A model generated the notes under the pieces. That model ran no database searches, had not been told where the DNA came from, and saw nothing but the letters and a program-made list of their open reading frames with translations. DNA of 64,000 nt from Canna indica (taxonomy: Eukaryota; Streptophyta; Magnoliopsida; Zingiberales; Cannaceae). Numbering within the stretch: the stretch's first letter is position 1; each line of letters begins with the position of its first letter. Below, in pieces: positions 1-11,285 of this stretch. The position numbers and the translations under genes were made by a program. The DNA lies in the NCBI GenBank assembly GCA_034359265.1, contig CP136895.1, positions 48,192,001 to 48,256,000 of the forward strand, read 5' to 3'.

Positions 1-112
1 GGAGTTTCTTTTTGCACTGCTTCATGATACACGTGCAACTTTCCTTACAGTGCTATAATGCTATTTTATAGTTGTGTGTTTGTGTTGATCATTCATGATT
101 TATGAGCACTGT

Positions 113-115
<3 letters not shown>

Positions 116-180
<65 letters not shown>
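116..180. repeat. (TA)n microsatellite
   Basis: About 32 uninterrupted TA dinucleotides. Small open frames crossing it are artefacts of the repeat. Confidence 0.95.
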
Positions 181-185
<5 letters not shown>

Positions 186-319
186 ATTGTGATGTATGGC
201 AGGAGGAGGTAGAGGATGAGGTATGCACTGACATACCCTTTTATTACTTGTTGATAGCACATCTTGTTTATACTTATATACTTACGTGTATGGTGTTGTG
301 ATGTGCTTGTTGCATTTCT

Positions 320-535
320 CGGAAGCCTCGTTGGTGAGGGGAGGGTATTCCCCAAAGAGACAGCGTTGGGCTTATTCCGGAAGTTCGGCTAGTGAGGGGA
401 GATCATACCACAAAGAGACAGTCCGGAGACCTGAGCAGGTGAGGGGAACGTATGCCCCAACAAGCTAGCTCGGAAGAGCCAGTGCCGGTGAGGGGAGGGC
501 ATGCCCCAAAGAGACGGCACTGAGCTGGGTGGTAG
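320..535 (+). repeat. Four-unit degenerate short tandem repeat (~50 bp)
   Basis: The core GTGAGGGGA...CCCCAAAGAGAC recurs with cores at about 334, 392, 439 and 488, giving spacings of 58, 47 and 49 bp. It lies inside the LTR-like region. Function is unknown. Confidence 0.75.
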
Positions 536-1300
536 TTCGGCGGCCACCCGTCTACCTACCCTATGTGGCTATGTGGGACCGATGGGTTCGTAGAGCATGC
601 ATATGATTGGGGTGCTGCATTGCATGCATATGATTGAGGTGTTGCATTCATCTTATTTTGTTGTTGTCGATATGTTTATACTTTATTGATGGATGCTTAT
701 ACTTTTTGTTGTTGATGTGAGTAGAGTGGTGGAGGTTTATTGAGGCTTGTCCGTCATTTTTTAAAAAAAAGATTTTTTATACTTGTTGACGGATGTCGAT
801 TTCATGGATAAAGTTATGGATATATTATTGCTGATTCCTTCTGACGTTGATTTTATATCAGCTATTTGTGTTTTTATGCATGATGATTGATTTGGTGAAT
901 TGATGACTGATCTACTCACTAAGTCCTACTTGGACTTACCCCTCATTACTATTATTTTGCAACACCTGAGTTAGATCAGAAAGGAACCAAGGTGCAGTAG
1001 CGCGACTGGTGGTGGCAGGGCAGCGGGTCTCGTGAGTTGTTGAGTCATGTTGACTCGGGTCGTGATTTCCGTGTTTATTTTTATTTGGGGAGTCTTATTT
1101 ATTTATTTGAACTCCTTTTAAATAAACTTGTCCAGTGCGTTCATATTGAGTTTTGGTTTGGTTTGGTTTGTGATGTCATGTTTGTTCTTTTAAAAAAATA
1201 ATCTCCCACTATTCAGGTTATTGTTGTTTGATTTGAGATAGGTTAGGCTTCGGGGTACGTGGCGTATCCTGGCTGGTCATACCGGGTTTGGGGTGTGACA

Positions 1301-1764
1301 GTAAACATCCATTGATGATGATATATTTTATAGGAGATGTTATGTGGAAGATTGTTTGAGCTCTGTGTACTAACTTCTTAAGTGGAGTGGAACATTCATT
1401 TGGTTTAGAATTGTGGAAATTTTAGATAGCTGTATAGGATTGCGTGAAGATGAACATTTGGATTTTTCTTTCCAAATCGATTTATATTTAACCCAAACAT
1501 ATCAATTGATTGTCACTTTCAGAATTTAATCAAAGGATAATCATTTTCTAATTACATCCTAATTATGATATAACATCTCGATGAGGGCTATAACATCTCG
1601 TGTAATGCTATGACATCCCCAGAAGATGCCATAACATCCCGGTTAAATAAACAATCCTTGATGATAACATTTTTTAAGGGAGTTGTTATGTGTAATTACA
1701 TCCTAAAGCAGCAGCAACCCCCCCCCCTTTTTCCTGCACGATTTCGCTGACTCCCCCCCCCTTT
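1301..1764. other. Non-coding stretch without recognised gene
   Basis: AT-rich sequence between the LTR end and the C-rich array. It holds short reiterations of ATAACATCYC around 1570-1640. No gene or known element is seen. Confidence 0.6.
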
Positions 1765-3005
1765 GACATAGGTTACCCCTAGACGGTTATCCGGGCGCTC
1801 GTATGTTGTTTTAGCTACGATCGTCTGGACCAACTGAACATTCTAGTATACGGAGTACATCCCGGCGAATGTTGTTCCCAAGATATGGCAGCATGTACTC
1901 CAGGATGTGGTGTTGGCAGCTTTCCCCTCCTTTGTTCACAAATTCCCCCCTTTTCCCGCACAATTCCGCTGATCCCCCCTCCCCCCCCCCTTTTTGTCAC
2001 AGGCTCCCCCCTCTTTGATCGGACGGCATATCCGGGCGCCCGTTTGTTGTTTTAGCTTCGATCCTCTGGACCAATTAAATATTCCAGTATACGAATTATA
2101 TCCTGGCGGAAGCTATTCCCGGGAGTGGTAGCATGTATTCCGGGATATGGCAGCAGCTTCGCCCCCCCCCCCCCCCCCCCCCCCCCTCCCCCTCCTTTGT
2201 TCATGGATTCCCACCCCTCCCCCTTCTCCTGTATAATTCCGCTGATTTCCCCCCCTTTTGACACAGGTTTCCCCCTTTGAGTGGACGATTATCCGGGCGC
2301 CCGTTTGTTGTTTTAGCTTAGATTGTTTGGACCAACTGAACATTTCGATATACGGAGCACATCTCGGCGGATGTTGTTCCCGAGATGTGGCAGCATGTAC
2401 TCCGGGATATGGTGATAGCAGCTCCCCCCCCCTTTGTTCACGGATTCCCCCCTTTTCCTGCACAATTCTGTTGATTCCCTCCCTCCCTCCCCCCCCCCCT
2501 TTTGTCACAGGTTCCCACCTTTGAGCGGACGATTATTCGGGCGCCCGTTTGTTGTTTTAGCTTTAATTATCTAGACCAACCGAACATTTCGGTATACGGA
2601 GTACATCCCGGCGGATGTTGTTCTCGGGATGTGGCGGCATGTATTCCGGAATGTGGTGGTAGCAGCTCCCTCCCCCGCTTTGTTCATGGATTCCCCCCCC
2701 CCCCCTTCTCCTGCACAATTCTACTGATCTCCCCCCCTTTTGTCACAGGTTCCCCCTTTGATCGGATGGTTTATTCGGGCGCCCGTTTCTTGTTTTAGCT
2801 TTGATCGTTTGGAACAATTGAACATTTCGGTATCCGAAGTACATCCCGATGGATGTTGTTCTCGGGATGTGGCTGCATGTATTACGGGATGTGGTGGTAG
2901 TAGCTTTTCCTCCCTTTGTTCACGGATTCCCCCCTTCCTTTAATTTCCTGCACAATTCCGCTGATTCCACCCCATTATGTTACAAGTTCCTCCGTTTGAT
3001 CGGAC
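1765..3005. repeat. C-rich tandem repeat array, ~235-bp unit
   Basis: The landmark GWCAYAGGTT recurs at about 1765, 1996, 2260, 2504, 2742 and 2979, so five near-complete units of 231-264 bp plus a partial sixth. Each unit carries a GGGCGCCCGTTTGTTGTTTTAG block, a CCGGCGGATGTTGTTC block and a GGGATGTGGCAGCATGT block. Homopolymeric C tracts of 7 to more than 20 separate the blocks, and unit length differs mainly in these tracts. Open frames on either strand are products of the repeat, not genes. Confidence 0.9.
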
Positions 3006-3220
3006 AGATTATATGCTTCCATCTTTTGAAGGGTTTCGTCACCGCCGCTAGGACCTCGGAGGAGAGATGAGCGGTTGTAATCGAGTTTTTTGTTGACTAC
3101 TTGAGTATGTGTACTGTATACGAAATGAAATTTTATATATTTTTTTTCTTTTTCTTGTATTATGATGGGCAACTTTTACTTGAGTATGTGTACTTTATAG
3201 GATACCATGGTATTTTTGCT

Positions 3221-3412
3221 GCAAGGATATAACCAGAAGGGTAAAAATGGAAAAAGAAGTGTAAATAGTGCAAGGATATAATCAGAAGGGTAAAAATGGA
3301 AAAAGAAGTGTAAAAAGTGCAAGGATATAATCGAAAGGGTAAAAATGGAAGAAGTGTAAAAAGTGCAAGGATATAGTCGGAAGGGTAAAAATGGAAAAAG
3401 AAAGTAGAAAAA
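3221..3412. repeat. ~49-bp minisatellite, four units
   Basis: GCAAGGATATAAYCAGAAGG followed by GTAAAAATGGAAAAAGAAG repeats from 3221, 3270, 3320 and 3365. Purine-rich, no coding content. Confidence 0.9.
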
Positions 3413-3499
3413 GAGATAAAAAAGTTCCCTATAACCGGCAGGAACATGTTCTTATTACCGCTTTGGTACTGCAAGATTGCACGTTTTTTGCGAGCTGCA

Positions 3500-4258
3500 C
3501 TAAAGTAGCGCTCTTATTCCAATGAGGTTCACATAGTAGAGGGACGCGCAGCAAGCGCTGGAGAGCAATGGTGTTGTCTTGATGGTATGTGGCTGGCTAG
3601 CCGGGCCCAGCTCGAGCGAGCCTGAGAAGTTTAGCGACTTGAAGCTCGAGAGGCAATAGGAGAAAGTGGACGCGTATAAGCTTTTGGTCTGCGACAAGAA
3701 GGAGAGTACTGGACCGCAGCCGAGGTTGAGGAGTCCCTGTGGCGGCATCGAGTTGCCAATGATCTTTTGCAAGCACCCGAAGGTGTACGCCGGTGCAACG
3801 TCGAACGCCAGCACGAGGGAGTCCTGCGCGAGACCAGTCTGGATGGAGGAGCCATCGTAGGTAAGGTTTAAGGCACAGGCAGAGCCAGTGCTAGGGGGCA
3901 CGAGGGGTTGAGGACTTGAGCGCACTACGTCGCGCCGCAGGGGAGCATATAGTACGTGGTGGTGTGCTGACGGCGGCGCGGACGACATAGTTGGGGATTT
4001 GGAGGAGCTGAAGAACAGGGAGTTGGGGATGGAGATGCGAGCGCCAACTCCAATGGCTGCGAGTGAAGCAAGGTAGATGAGGTGGGACTCGTCGCAGGTC
4101 ATCAGGTCCATTAATGTGTCCTCCCATGATTCAAAGGGCACCGCTTGGCGCAGTGGCAAGCACGAGCTGAAAGCGTGGAGGATGCGGATGGTGGAGTCGT
4201 AGTCGAGAGGAATGGCGCGGTGGGGAGAGAGAGAGAGAGAGAGAGAGAGAGGATCCAC
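3500..4258 (-). pseudogene. Nepenthesin-like aspartic protease gene fragment
   Basis: The 252-codon minus-strand frame resembles plant A1-family (nepenthesin-like, At3g54400-type) aspartyl proteases. Recognisable are GSACALNLTYDGSSI, AYTFGCLQKIIGNSMPPQGLL and STFSYCLSSFKSLNFSGSL, then KTTPLL and LYYVNLIGIR. Families of this type run about 420-450 residues. Here the segment carrying the first catalytic Asp (DTG/DTS) is absent and replaced by unrelated residues. The frame stops shortly after IGIR, before the second catalytic Asp. The N-terminal ~60 residues read through a GA microsatellite and are unlikely to be real. The region is GC-rich compared with its flanks, as expected for a captured or decayed exon. 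It cannot encode an active protease. No terminal inverted repeats were found around it. Confidence 0.65.
4224..4251. repeat. (GA)n microsatellite
   Basis: About 14 GA units at the 5' edge of the protease fragment. On the minus strand they translate as a Leu-Ser run. Confidence 0.95.
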
Positions 4259-4259
4259 T

Positions 4260-4988
4260 TTTTAAGTTGTAAAAATTTAATATTAAAAAATATTTTTTTA
4301 TACATGTTAACATTCCACGTCGTCAGCTTAACGGGCCGCCTTTGACGGCAGACTACAATTGAAATAAATGTCTTATTATATATACACAAATGAGACAAAT
4401 GAAATTACATGCCATAATTGAGACAAAGGCCAAAGTACATGATGTATTTAGTTATTTTCCCTTTTTAGTATAGGATGCTAGGGTAAATTTGAAAAAATAG
4501 ATGGAGAGTCAAAAGACTAGTTGTTGGTTAGGTGGACTTGGGATTGAAGAGCTATCACCAAGGTCTTGCTGACTTAGCTAGATTCATCCTACATATTGTC
4601 TCTAATTTTCTTTCTTGATTGTGTCTCATCCTTTGCTGTAAATATATGAATGTTGTCAATATAAATGATGTTCATGTATAATTCTTATTGTACAAACTAC
4701 ATAGAAACCCTAAAATAGTGTTTTTGTTTCTCCGTGTTTTATGTCCTTTTGCTTTTTGCTGCACTAAGGTTGGTCTTGTCCTAAAATTTCTCTGACAAGC
4801 AGCAGGTTGCAAGCGCAAATTAAGTTAGATGGTCACTTGTTGTGACTTGCTGAACAAGTTGGGCCTCAACATCCAAGGCACCCAAAAATCATTGTGCAAC
4901 ATTATGCTTTTTGCCTCATCGGTGGACCATAAATGCAATACCAGATTCTTCTCGACCTCACTTTCGGCAAGAGATGTAGAGAAGTTAT
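4260..4988. other. Non-coding flank of LINE copy 1
   Basis: AT-rich, no supported gene. It is the pre-insertion flank of the LINE and ends in the first copy of its target-site duplication (TCAACCTTTTAA, 4989-5000). Confidence 0.6.
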
Positions 4989-5003
4989 TCAACCTTTTAA
5001 TCT

Positions 5004-7141
5004 ATGGCTGGTGCTGCTCCTTCTTCCTCTCCGTCTTTGGACCCTCCCGCTGGCGAGCCTCCTCCCGCTCTGCCGGACCGAGATTGCCCTCCCTCTCCTC
5101 CTAAGGGTACTCCGAGACAGCGATCTTTGTCTCGTCGACCATTGCGACAATCCTCTCGCACTCCTACCCCAAAATCTGTGATTTCCTGGGCTCAAATCCT
5201 TCAGGAAGATTCACATACTTCCGATCCGGTATGTCGAAACCATACTCTTACCGGTATTCAAGACAATACTGATTCCTTTGTTCATTTTACACCGACACAA
5301 CTCCAAGCTTGGAGTGCTCGGTGGGAGAACTGCTTGATAGGCAATTTTTTTGGTAAAGCTCTGCCGCTTTCGATTGTTTTGGATTGGTGTAAGCGCATTT
5401 GGAACACGCTTGGTTTTGTTTCGGTCCTCGATTTGGAAGAGGATTATTTTGTTTTTCGTTTTCATGATGAATTCTCTTCAAATACAGCCCTAATTGGTGG
5501 GCAGGTTTCTTTCCGGGGAAGCCCCCTGCAGCTCATCCCTTGGAGGCCAGCTTTTAGGCCGTGGCATGAAACCTTTTCTTCTGCCCCGATTTGGATTCGG
5601 CTTTTGGGTTTGCCGCTTGAATTTTGAAATGAAGAATGTATTTCTTTGTTGGGTTCTTCGATTGGCAAAGTTATTTCTGTGGATAATCGTTCCTTCGGTT
5701 TTCGTCGGGGTCGATACGTTCGTATTTGTATTGAGATCGATCTGGCCCGTCCCCTAAAGCAAGGGATGTGGATTGGTGAACCGGGTAAAGAAATTTTTTA
5801 GCCGATCTCTTACAAAAATTTGCCATCTTTATGTTTCTCTTGTGGTCGAGTAGGCGACCGTGAAGTGAACTATGTTTCAAAATTATCGGCGCTTCTTCTT
5901 CAGTTTCGGCGGCTGGTTCTAAAGATTTAAAGGGTAAAAGCCCCTCTGTTGATTCCCAGTTGAATGTTAGGGGCGATTCTTCTTCGGGTGGCAATCAGCT
6001 GAACCTTAATCGGCCCCCGGTGGAGGTTCCGACGGCTCCAATTTGTGCACCTTGGATACAGGTTGCTCGTCGACGCCGGGCTAGGCCTCGGCAAATGCCT
6101 TCTCACCATGCTGCTGAGCAGGCGAACCCTCAATCGCGTGGTCGCCCACCTTCTTGCGCCCCGCCACAGGCAACGTCGCTCGCCCGCGAGACTTCGAACG
6201 GTCGCTCTCGAGCCCGCTTTGGGTCGCGTGGGCGAGCACGTGTGGCTTCGGATTCGAAGCTCGAGGAGAGTGAGGTTGACTAGGGGAATAGGGGTTCAGA
6301 TCCGGGTATGATGAGATCGGAGGACCCTTCTTCCCGAGGTAATAATTCTCCACAATCTACCACGGATCTTTCGAAAGATTCGGTGCCTAAAAAACTTACA
6401 CCACCATCTGTGAAGCTTCGGGCTTCGAGTCATGCCTTTTCAAATGCTAGTGCGGTGCCTATTAACTCTAGTTTACATTCCCGATTGCCCGTTCGTGCCC
6501 CACGTGTCCTTAATCGACCCGTTGGGGTACCTGCGCAGGCGATGGTCTGGGCTCCTAAGTCTCCTTTTGGCACCTCGCCATCGGGTCCTCTCTCATCTCG
6601 TGTCTCGAGCGTGGGTTTCCCTAGCTTTAACCCTTCCGCTCCTCCCGATTCGACCCCATCCTCATCTTTACCAAACTCTACGACTCCTCCAAACCCTAAT
6701 CCTGTGCCCCCTTCTAATTCATCGTCCCTCGACCTTTCCATCCCTCCCTCTAGTCCGATGAATCCCTCTTCTGCTTCTCTTTTCACCACCGAATTAACCC
6801 ATGCTCCCCCCCTTTCTAACAGTGTCACCCCTCCTTGGTCCTGAATACTCCTTCGGTTCCATCCCCCCCCTCCTTCTAGGTCTATGGACCAGTTGGCCAG
6901 TGAGCTTCGATTTACCTTTTCGGTGAATCCCCCTATGGAGCTTCGTCCTCCCCCAAAGGCATCATCTCGTGGTTTTCGAAGATCTATGAAGCCTCCTAAG
7001 GCCCCCTCTTCGATTTCGCCCCTCCTTGCTCCTCGGCTACCAAAGCGGCCGCGTGCTGAGGAAATACTAGCCTTAAATACTCCTCTCTCTAGTGCACCTT
7101 TTGCACCTGTTGATGCCTCCCTCGCCATTGTTCCACAATGA
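5004..7141 (+). pseudogene. LINE copy 1 ORF1 (DUF4283/zinc-knuckle nucleic-acid-binding protein), disrupted
   Basis: ORF1 proteins of plant L1 elements bind the element RNA. The frame starts at MAGAAPSSSP. It has a Pro/Ser-rich N-terminus, a DUF4283-like core (WSARWENCLIG, FFGKALPLSIVLDWCKRIW, LLGLPLEF) and a knuckle LCFSCGRVGDREVNY whose His and last Cys are replaced by Asp and Tyr. A long Pro/Ser-rich tail follows. Stops occur at about 5625 and 5799, with a frameshift near 5885 and further stops at about 6281 and 6842. The last segment ends in a TGA at 7139-7141 that overlaps the ORF2 ATG. The inverted copy keeps the first 450 codons open, which shows these lesions are copy-specific. Confidence 0.85.
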
Positions 7142-10100
7142 ACTATATATGTTGGAATGTTATGGGTGCCTGGCGTCGTCAGGTAAATGAGTATTTGTTG
7201 CATGCTTTACATAAGTTTTCTGTAAGCCTAATCGCTCTACAGGAAACTCATGTGGATGATGATAGAGCAAAAAAAATTATCAGAAGCTTTGGTCGCACTT
7301 GGGCAGGTGTGTCTCACCCTTCAAGGGGGGCTTCGGGTGGCTTGCTTTTAGCTTGGAATACTAGGTTTATTTCGGCTAAGGTTCTATCGGTACATTCTCA
7401 AGGTATAACTATTATTGTCGGCAACGAAAATCTTAAGCCGTTTGTTTTTTCTTCTATTTACGCTAGCATAAATCCTTCTGTTCGAAATGCTTTTTGGCAA
7501 TGTTTCACAGATGTCGATCTTTCTAATTACCCGTAGGTTTTATGCGGCGATTTTAATTCTCACCTTAATGAGGTTGATAAGCGTGGAGGCTTACTTTTTA
7601 GTCTTAATATTTCAACTCGTGCTTTTCGTAATTTTGTTTCTTCTCTCGGACTAGTGGATTTGGGTTTTATTGGCTTGCCGTACACCTAGTCTAACAATCG
7701 CCAGGAGCCTTTTCAGATTTAGATACGCCTTGACAGAGTTTTTTGTAATCCTGCTTGGTTACATTTCTTTGACTCTGCAACTGTTACTCATTTACATAAA
7801 GGAGCTTCTGATCATTGTCCGTTACTATTTAGTTTTAATTTTGCTAGAAATAAATGCAAACTTTTCAAATTTCAAAGTTTCTGGATTGAATACCCAGAAA
7901 CCCATGATATTATTAAGCGGGCTTGGAATGAAGTCTCTCAGCTTCAACCTGCGCATGGTAAGTTTCACTCTGGTCTTAGATTTACTCGTTTTGCTATGTC
8001 TCAGTGGAACAAAAATGTTTTGGAATCAATTGAAAAGTGTCTGGATGATACCGTGGCTAGCATTAATCATATTGAACTATTAATTAGCTCTGGTTCTTCT
8101 AGTGAATATGATGAAATCATGCTTCGATCTCTTTATAATAAAGCCTCTGCTCTTAGAAGACAAATTTGTCTAAAGTGGTGGTGTCAAGCTAAATCTAAGT
8201 GGATCTCTGATGGAGATGCCAATTCTAATTATTTTCATCGGATTGCCACTTCTAGGCGTAGAAGCAATAAAATAACCCATATTGTATCTTCTGATGGTAT
8301 TGTTATTACTTCTGATGATGATATTCTTTTTGCTTTTTTGGATTTTTATCGGCTTTTATGGTCTAAAAATTTGCAGCATTCAATGGACTTATCTGTTTAT
8401 TTACCTTTCAAACAAATTGAGCTTGGTTTTTCTGATAGTCTGAATATTCCTTTTTCTGCTTCGAAAGTTTGGAATGTAATTTGTGCCATGCCCAATGGCA
8501 AAAGCCCGGGCCTTGATGGATTTACCAGAGAATTCTTTAAAAGTTACTAGCATAGTTATTCTAATATTTTCATGCAATGCTTGTTTGATTTTTATTCTAG
8601 TGAGACTTTGCCTATTGAGTGGAATAAGACTATTTTATCTTTCATACCAAAGGTTAAGAACCCTACATCTGTGAGTGATTTTCGTCCTAATGCCCTATGC
8701 AATGTTAGCTATAGGATTTTAGCTAAAATCTTTGCTAATAGGCTCAAGGAAGCCATTCCTAACCTTGTTTCTATTGAACAATCAGCCTTCATAAAGGGCA
8801 GGAGTATTCATGACAATATTCTATTAGCCCAAGAAATTGCTCATTCCATGCATGATTCAAAATGTAAAAATCCTTATGTGATGGTTAAGACATATTTAGC
8901 TAAAGCTTATGATAAAATAAGCTGGTTGGCCATTATCTCAATTTTGAGGGCTTGCAATTTTTCGGAAAAATTCATAAATTGGATTCATTCATGCTTATCT
9001 TCTGTGAATTTTGCATGCCTTCTAAATCATAAGCTATCACCCTTTTTTCATTCCCAAAGAGGGATTCAACAAGGTGATTCCCTTTCACCTTACTTATATG
9101 TGCTTGTAGCCCAGACCCTTACTCTGTTGCTTAATAAAGTTGTTGAGGATCATAAGTTGACTCCTTTTAAAATTAGAGGGGGTTTTCAGATAAGCCATTT
9201 AATGTATGCTGATGATATTTTGTTAACTTTTAGAGCTTCTCCTAAAAGCTTGAGAACTGTGAAGGAAATTTTTGACAATGATGCTTCGTTTACTGGCCAA
9301 TCAATCAACTTAGAGAAATCCCAAAATTTCTTTCCTAAAAATGTTCCCCAATATGTGAAGCAATAAATTTCAAATAGCCTTAATATACGAATAGGGACTT
9401 TTTATTTCAAATATTTGGGTACCTTTATTACCCCTAGAAGACCTCCTAACCAAGCTTTTGAGCTAGTTTTAGGTCAACAACAAAATAGACTTGGATCTTG
9501 GAAAAGTCAATTTCTCTCCCAGCCTGGTAGAGTGGTTTTGATTAATTCAGTTTTGAATTCAATTCCACTCCATTAATTCTTTGGCTGTTTCTTGGTTCTC
9601 CACTAAACAGATAAATAAAATTGAATGTCTTATTAGAGAGTTTCTTTGGTCATCTTTTGGTGAAAGAAAAGAGATGCATCACATTAGTTGGGAAATGGTC
9701 ACTCAACCAAAGATCCTTGGAGGTTTAGGGATTCATGACCTTCAGACTAAAAGCTTAGCCCTCCAAGCTAAGCGTGTGTCTTTCTATCTAAATAAATCAA
9801 TGCCCCCATGGACTCAACTGGTTTCTATTAAATACAAGAATCATGTGTTTTTATTTAACTCTGTTTCTAAGAGCTCTTGGAGTTGGCGCATATTTAAGCA
9901 TGCTTTTTCAATGCTTTTTCCTGGTTATCTCAGGCTGATTAATTCTGGGATGAATTCTTCTTTGCTTATGGATAATTGGTTGCTAGATTTGCCTCTTGGT
10001 ATTAAGCCTACTTTTTTCAATATGAATTTGATTGATGATTCTTGCTCTGTGGATGTTCTAATTGTTGCGCAAAGCTGGAATTTGGATAAATGTAATGAGT

Positions 10101-11247
10101 TCTTTGGGCCGGTGCTGGTGGAATCCATTTAAAGGATTGAGTTCCAGATAAACCCTAATGATGATAAATATATTTGGAAAGGGGTCATGGGGGGTAGTGT
10201 TACCACCAAATCTGCCTACAATTTTCTAAGAAACCTTGTGCCTTCAACCGAGTCAATTTTAGCTCATTGGAATAAAATTTGGAAAATTAGCACTGCTCCT
10301 GAAGTTAAGCTCTTCTGCTGGAAACTGTTCCATGGTAGATTACCAACCAAACTTAGATTAGTTAACATAGGTTTGCATATTGATGTTTCTTGCCCTTTCT
10401 GTTGTACTGCTCCTGAAACCATTCAACATTTATATTCACCTTGTCCTTTTACTCTTAGCATTTGGAGCCTTCTTTATAAAAAAATTGGTATTGACCTCAT
10501 TCCTCTGGGATCCTGGTTCTTGGTTTTTTCCTATTAATTCCAATTCCATTTTTGCTTTTTGCCAAGCTCTGTTAGCTAGTGGATGTTGGCACATCTGGCA
10601 TGCTAGAAATTTGTTGGTACATGAGGTCAGGCAGCCTAACCCCCTAACCCTAGTGATCCAAATCATTTCGTTTACTAAAGTCTACTTTGGTAAACCTAAT
10701 CCCGATGGCAGCTTATCAACATATTCTATCCCTATTAAATGGGTTCCACCACCACCTGGTATTCTTAAAATAAATTGTGATGCTTCTTTTTTAAATTAAT
10801 ATGGCAGGAGGAATTGGATTTATCGTTCGGTCTTCTAATGGACTCTGTATCTCGGCTGTTAGTTCCTACTTGGAGGGCAATTTCGCCATCTTCTTGGAGG
10901 CCTTAGCAATCAAACATTGCCTTCTGTTCGCTTTGGAACAAGGTCTTCCAAATTTTCAAATCGAGACGGACTTGAAGATTCTCGTAGATACCCTAAACCG
11001 CAAATTAAATATTCTGTGGCAGATCAATTCTATTATAGCAGATATCTTTTATCTTGCCGATCAAAATAATTTACTTAATTTTATGTTTTGCTATCGAGAA
11101 GGGAACAAAGCTGCACATTAGACAGCATCTCAGGCCCGTCGTCATCATGAGGTTATGATTTGATCCTCTATTCGACCTCCCGAATTGGATGATATTTTGT
11201 ATTCTGACATTGCTGACCCCGGTACTACCCGGAGTTTAATAATATAG
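7138..11247 (+). pseudogene. LINE copy 1 ORF2 (endonuclease-reverse transcriptase-RNase H), disrupted
   Basis: The N-terminus MNYICWNVMGAW and IALQETHV mark the APE-type endonuclease, followed by LCGDFNS and SDHCPL motifs. The reverse transcriptase spans about 8480-9366: NGKSPGLDGFT, FIPKVKNP with DFRPNALCN, FIKGRSIHDN, IQQGDSLSPYLY and the catalytic LMYADDILLTF. A C-terminal RNase H-like domain (KINCDASF, LEALAIKHCL, ETDLKILVDTL, GNKAAH) ends at about 11121. Premature stops lie at about 7534, 7688, 7720, 8548, 9364 and 10130. A 4-bp insertion relative to the other copy near 9574 changes frame. Four of these stops are also present in the copy at 34.4-40.7 kb. Confidence 0.9.
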
Positions 11248-11285
11248 TTTCTTTGTTTTCGGAAAAAAAAAAATCAACCTTTTAA

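Larger units (their letters stand above)
1..1300 (+). mobile_element. Gypsy-type (Tekay/Del-like) LTR remnant, 3' end at 1300
   Basis: This AT-rich non-coding stretch ends in a GGTTTGGGGTGTGACA-type terminus at 1285-1300, followed directly by unrelated sequence. That terminus is familiar from Tekay/Del chromovirus LTRs. No coding domain lies beside it, so it is a solo LTR or the 3' LTR of an element that starts left of the window. It holds a TA microsatellite and a four-unit short repeat. The left boundary is not visible. The family assignment rests only on the terminal motif. Confidence 0.45.
5001..11273 (+). mobile_element. L1-type LINE, copy 1, full-length but inactivated
   Basis: The retrotransposon has ORF1 (DUF4283 domain plus zinc knuckle) and ORF2 (endonuclease, reverse transcriptase, zinc-ribbon-like region, RNase H). 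It ends in TTTGTTTTCGG and an A tail at about 11262-11273. A 12-bp direct duplication TCAACCTTTTAA flanks it at 4989-5000 and 11274-11285, showing insertion by target-primed reverse transcription. The element begins only 3 bp before the ORF1 start, so it may lack its 5' UTR. A near-identical copy lies inverted at 34400-40680. Confidence 0.93.

Noticed and set aside
89..355. Open frames with long Tyr-Ile runs across 89-355 on both strands
   Set aside because: They are translations of the TA microsatellite.
1815..2798. Gly-rich and Pro/Ser-rich open frames in the C-rich array
   Set aside because: They arise on both strands from the tandem repeat and homopolymers and match no protein family.
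6430..7203. 257-codon antisense frame in LINE copy 1 (Gly-rich)
   Set aside because: It is antisense to the Pro/Ser-rich ORF1 tail; the composition is explained by the sense codons.
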